Assembly: GCA_024278155.1 (NCBI GenBank)
Contig: JAJRTT010000130.1
Coordinates: 1-6,706, forward strand
Origin: Bacteroidota bacterium
GTDB lineage: Bacteria > Bacteroidota > Bacteroidia > Bacteroidales > JAADJA01
Reading direction: 5' to 3'
Length of the DNA stretch: 6,706 nt
Below the pieces are notes generated by a model. That model saw only the letters and a program-made list of their open reading frames with translations. It did no database searches and was not told where the DNA came from. A program made the position numbers and the translations under genes. Below, piece after piece: positions 5,962 through 6,706 of this stretch; within the stretch, counting starts at the first letter, position 1; each line of letters opens with the position of its first letter.

Positions 5962-5969
5962 TATTTTTG
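5962..5969 (+). promoter_or_regulatory. candidate -7 element of the trmB promoter
   Basis: TATTTTTG is a perfect TAnnTTTG match, 23 bp before the GTG at 5993. Transcription would start near 5976, giving a very short leader. No good -33 TTTG is present at the expected distance, so support is partial. Confidence 0.45.
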
Positions 5970-5992
5970 CAAAAAATGCAGAAAAAACAAAC

Positions 5993-6655
5993 GTGGTAAA
6001 AAACAAACTAAGAAAATTTGCCGAAAACCTTACGTTCCCAAACCTGTTCCAACCAACGGTTGAAGAGGTGAGGGCAGGTTTTATGTTAAAAGGGAAATGG
6101 AGCCGGAATTTCTTCAACAACCCCCACCCTATCGTTTTGGAACTGGGTTGCGGAAAAGGGGAATACACCGTTTCCCTTGCCAAAAAACACCCGGGAAAAA
6201 ATTTCATCGGGATCGATATCAAGGGCGCCCGTTTGTGGCGGGGGGCAAAAGATTCGCAGTTGGGCAATCTCTCAAATGTGGCATTTATCAAATCCTACAT
6301 TGGTTTTATCGAAGAATTATTTGGCACAAATGAAGTGAGCGAAATCTGGATTACCTTTCCCGATCCGCAACCACGGATGAAACAGGTGAAAAAAAGGCTT
6401 ACCTCGCCCCGGTTCCTCGATCATTATAAAAACATCATGCTGCCGGGAGGGGTTATCAACCTGAAAACCGATAATGTTGAATTGTTTGATTTTACATTGC
6501 GGGAAATTGAACGGAACAACTATGATTTAATTGAATCCACAAAAGATTTATATGCAACGGACCCCGACAGTGAGGTTGCGGAAGTACAAACCTTTTATGA
6601 GCAAATGTTTTTGAAAAAAGGGATGAAGATCAATTACCTGAAATTTCGACTTTGA
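5993..6655 (+). CDS. trmB: tRNA (guanine-N7-)-methyltransferase, m7G46
   Basis: TrmB transfers a methyl group from S-adenosylmethionine to N7 of G46 in the variable loop of tRNAs, in the cytoplasm. The 220-residue protein is normal length. The SAM-binding motif I is LELGCGKGEYT (49-59), the following acidic strand is FIGIDIKGARLW (71-82) with D75, and IWITFPDPQPRMKQVKKRL (118-136) is the TrmB signature that in E. coli reads FPDPWHK..H.KRR. LKTDN (157-161) and the C-terminal EVQTFYEQMFLKKGMKINYL segment complete the family pattern. No in-frame ATG lies upstream close by; GTG 5993 is chosen because VKNKLRKFAEN is the usual Bacteroidota start. A seven-codon ORF from ATG 5976 overlaps this start in another frame. 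The last 51 bp of the window beyond the stop hold no clear feature. Confidence 0.95.
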   Translation: MVKNKLRKFAENLTFPNLFQPTVEEVRAGFMLKGKWSRNFFNNPHPIVLELGCGKGEYTVSLAKKHPGKNFIGIDIKGARLWRGAKDSQLGNLSNVAFIKSYIGFIEELFGTNEVSEIWITFPDPQPRMKQVKKRLTSPRFLDHYKNIMLPGGVINLKTDNVELFDFTLREIERNNYDLIESTKDLYATDPDSEVAEVQTFYEQMFLKKGMKINYLKFRL

Positions 6656-6706
6656 TTGGAAAATGATCTGTGGCCAAGGGCCCCAAACAAATATTTGATA
6701 CAAAAG

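Noticed and set aside
5935..6291. 118-codon minus-strand open frame over the trmB start
   Set aside because: It overlaps the strong trmB frame and its promoter-like site; there is no family resemblance.
6672..6679. GGCC...GGCC hairpin after trmB as a terminator
   Set aside because: The stem is about 4 bp and no T run follows, so it is too weak to call.

Overview
The window looks like a chromosomal segment of a Bacteroidota bacterium, probably of the Marinilabiliales/Prolixibacteraceae kind. The reasons are the protein flavours (a long-form family I pyrophosphatase, a short malic enzyme, a stand-alone FMN glutamate-synthase-like protein, a Bacteroidota-style TrmB), starts preceded by A-rich DNA without clear Shine-Dalgarno sequences, and three perfect matches to the Bacteroidota -7 promoter element TAnnTTTG. 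The lineage below phylum level is a guess.

Layout. The 3' end of a leucine-rich-repeat-like gene (3-107, +) is followed by inorganic pyrophosphatase (231-905, +). A convergent gene (956-1399, -) encodes a DUF2007-type protein with a membrane segment and a split zinc-ribbon-like cysteine set, and has its own well-formed promoter. A roughly 310-bp stretch without a convincing gene follows. Next come two adjacent broken metabolic genes: the C-terminal ~70 residues of an iron-containing alcohol dehydrogenase (1865-2080 recognisable) and the N-terminal ~87 residues of an aldehyde dehydrogenase (from 2137). The aldehyde dehydrogenase frame runs into a ~318-bp imperfect foldback element (2426-2743), which supplies its foreign tail and stop codon. 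Downstream are a malic enzyme (2911-4098), a cluster of four small palindromes (4120-4228), a membrane-anchored FMN/3Fe-4S glutamate-synthase-like protein (4259-5785) and trmB (5993-6655).

How the genes relate. The intact genes are mostly housekeeping: pyrophosphate removal, malate to pyruvate with NAD(P)H production, and tRNA m7G46 methylation. Gaps of 120-360 bp, separate promoter-like sites and intervening palindromes suggest mostly single-gene transcription units, not one operon. The dehydrogenase pair was probably once an alcohol-to-aldehyde-to-acid module, since deleted at both outer ends.

The least ordinary signal is the foldback element: two ~150-bp inverted arms around a 16-nt spacer, with no transposase. 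I found no CRISPR array, tRNA, rRNA or recognisable defence system, and no evidence for an undescribed multi-gene system.
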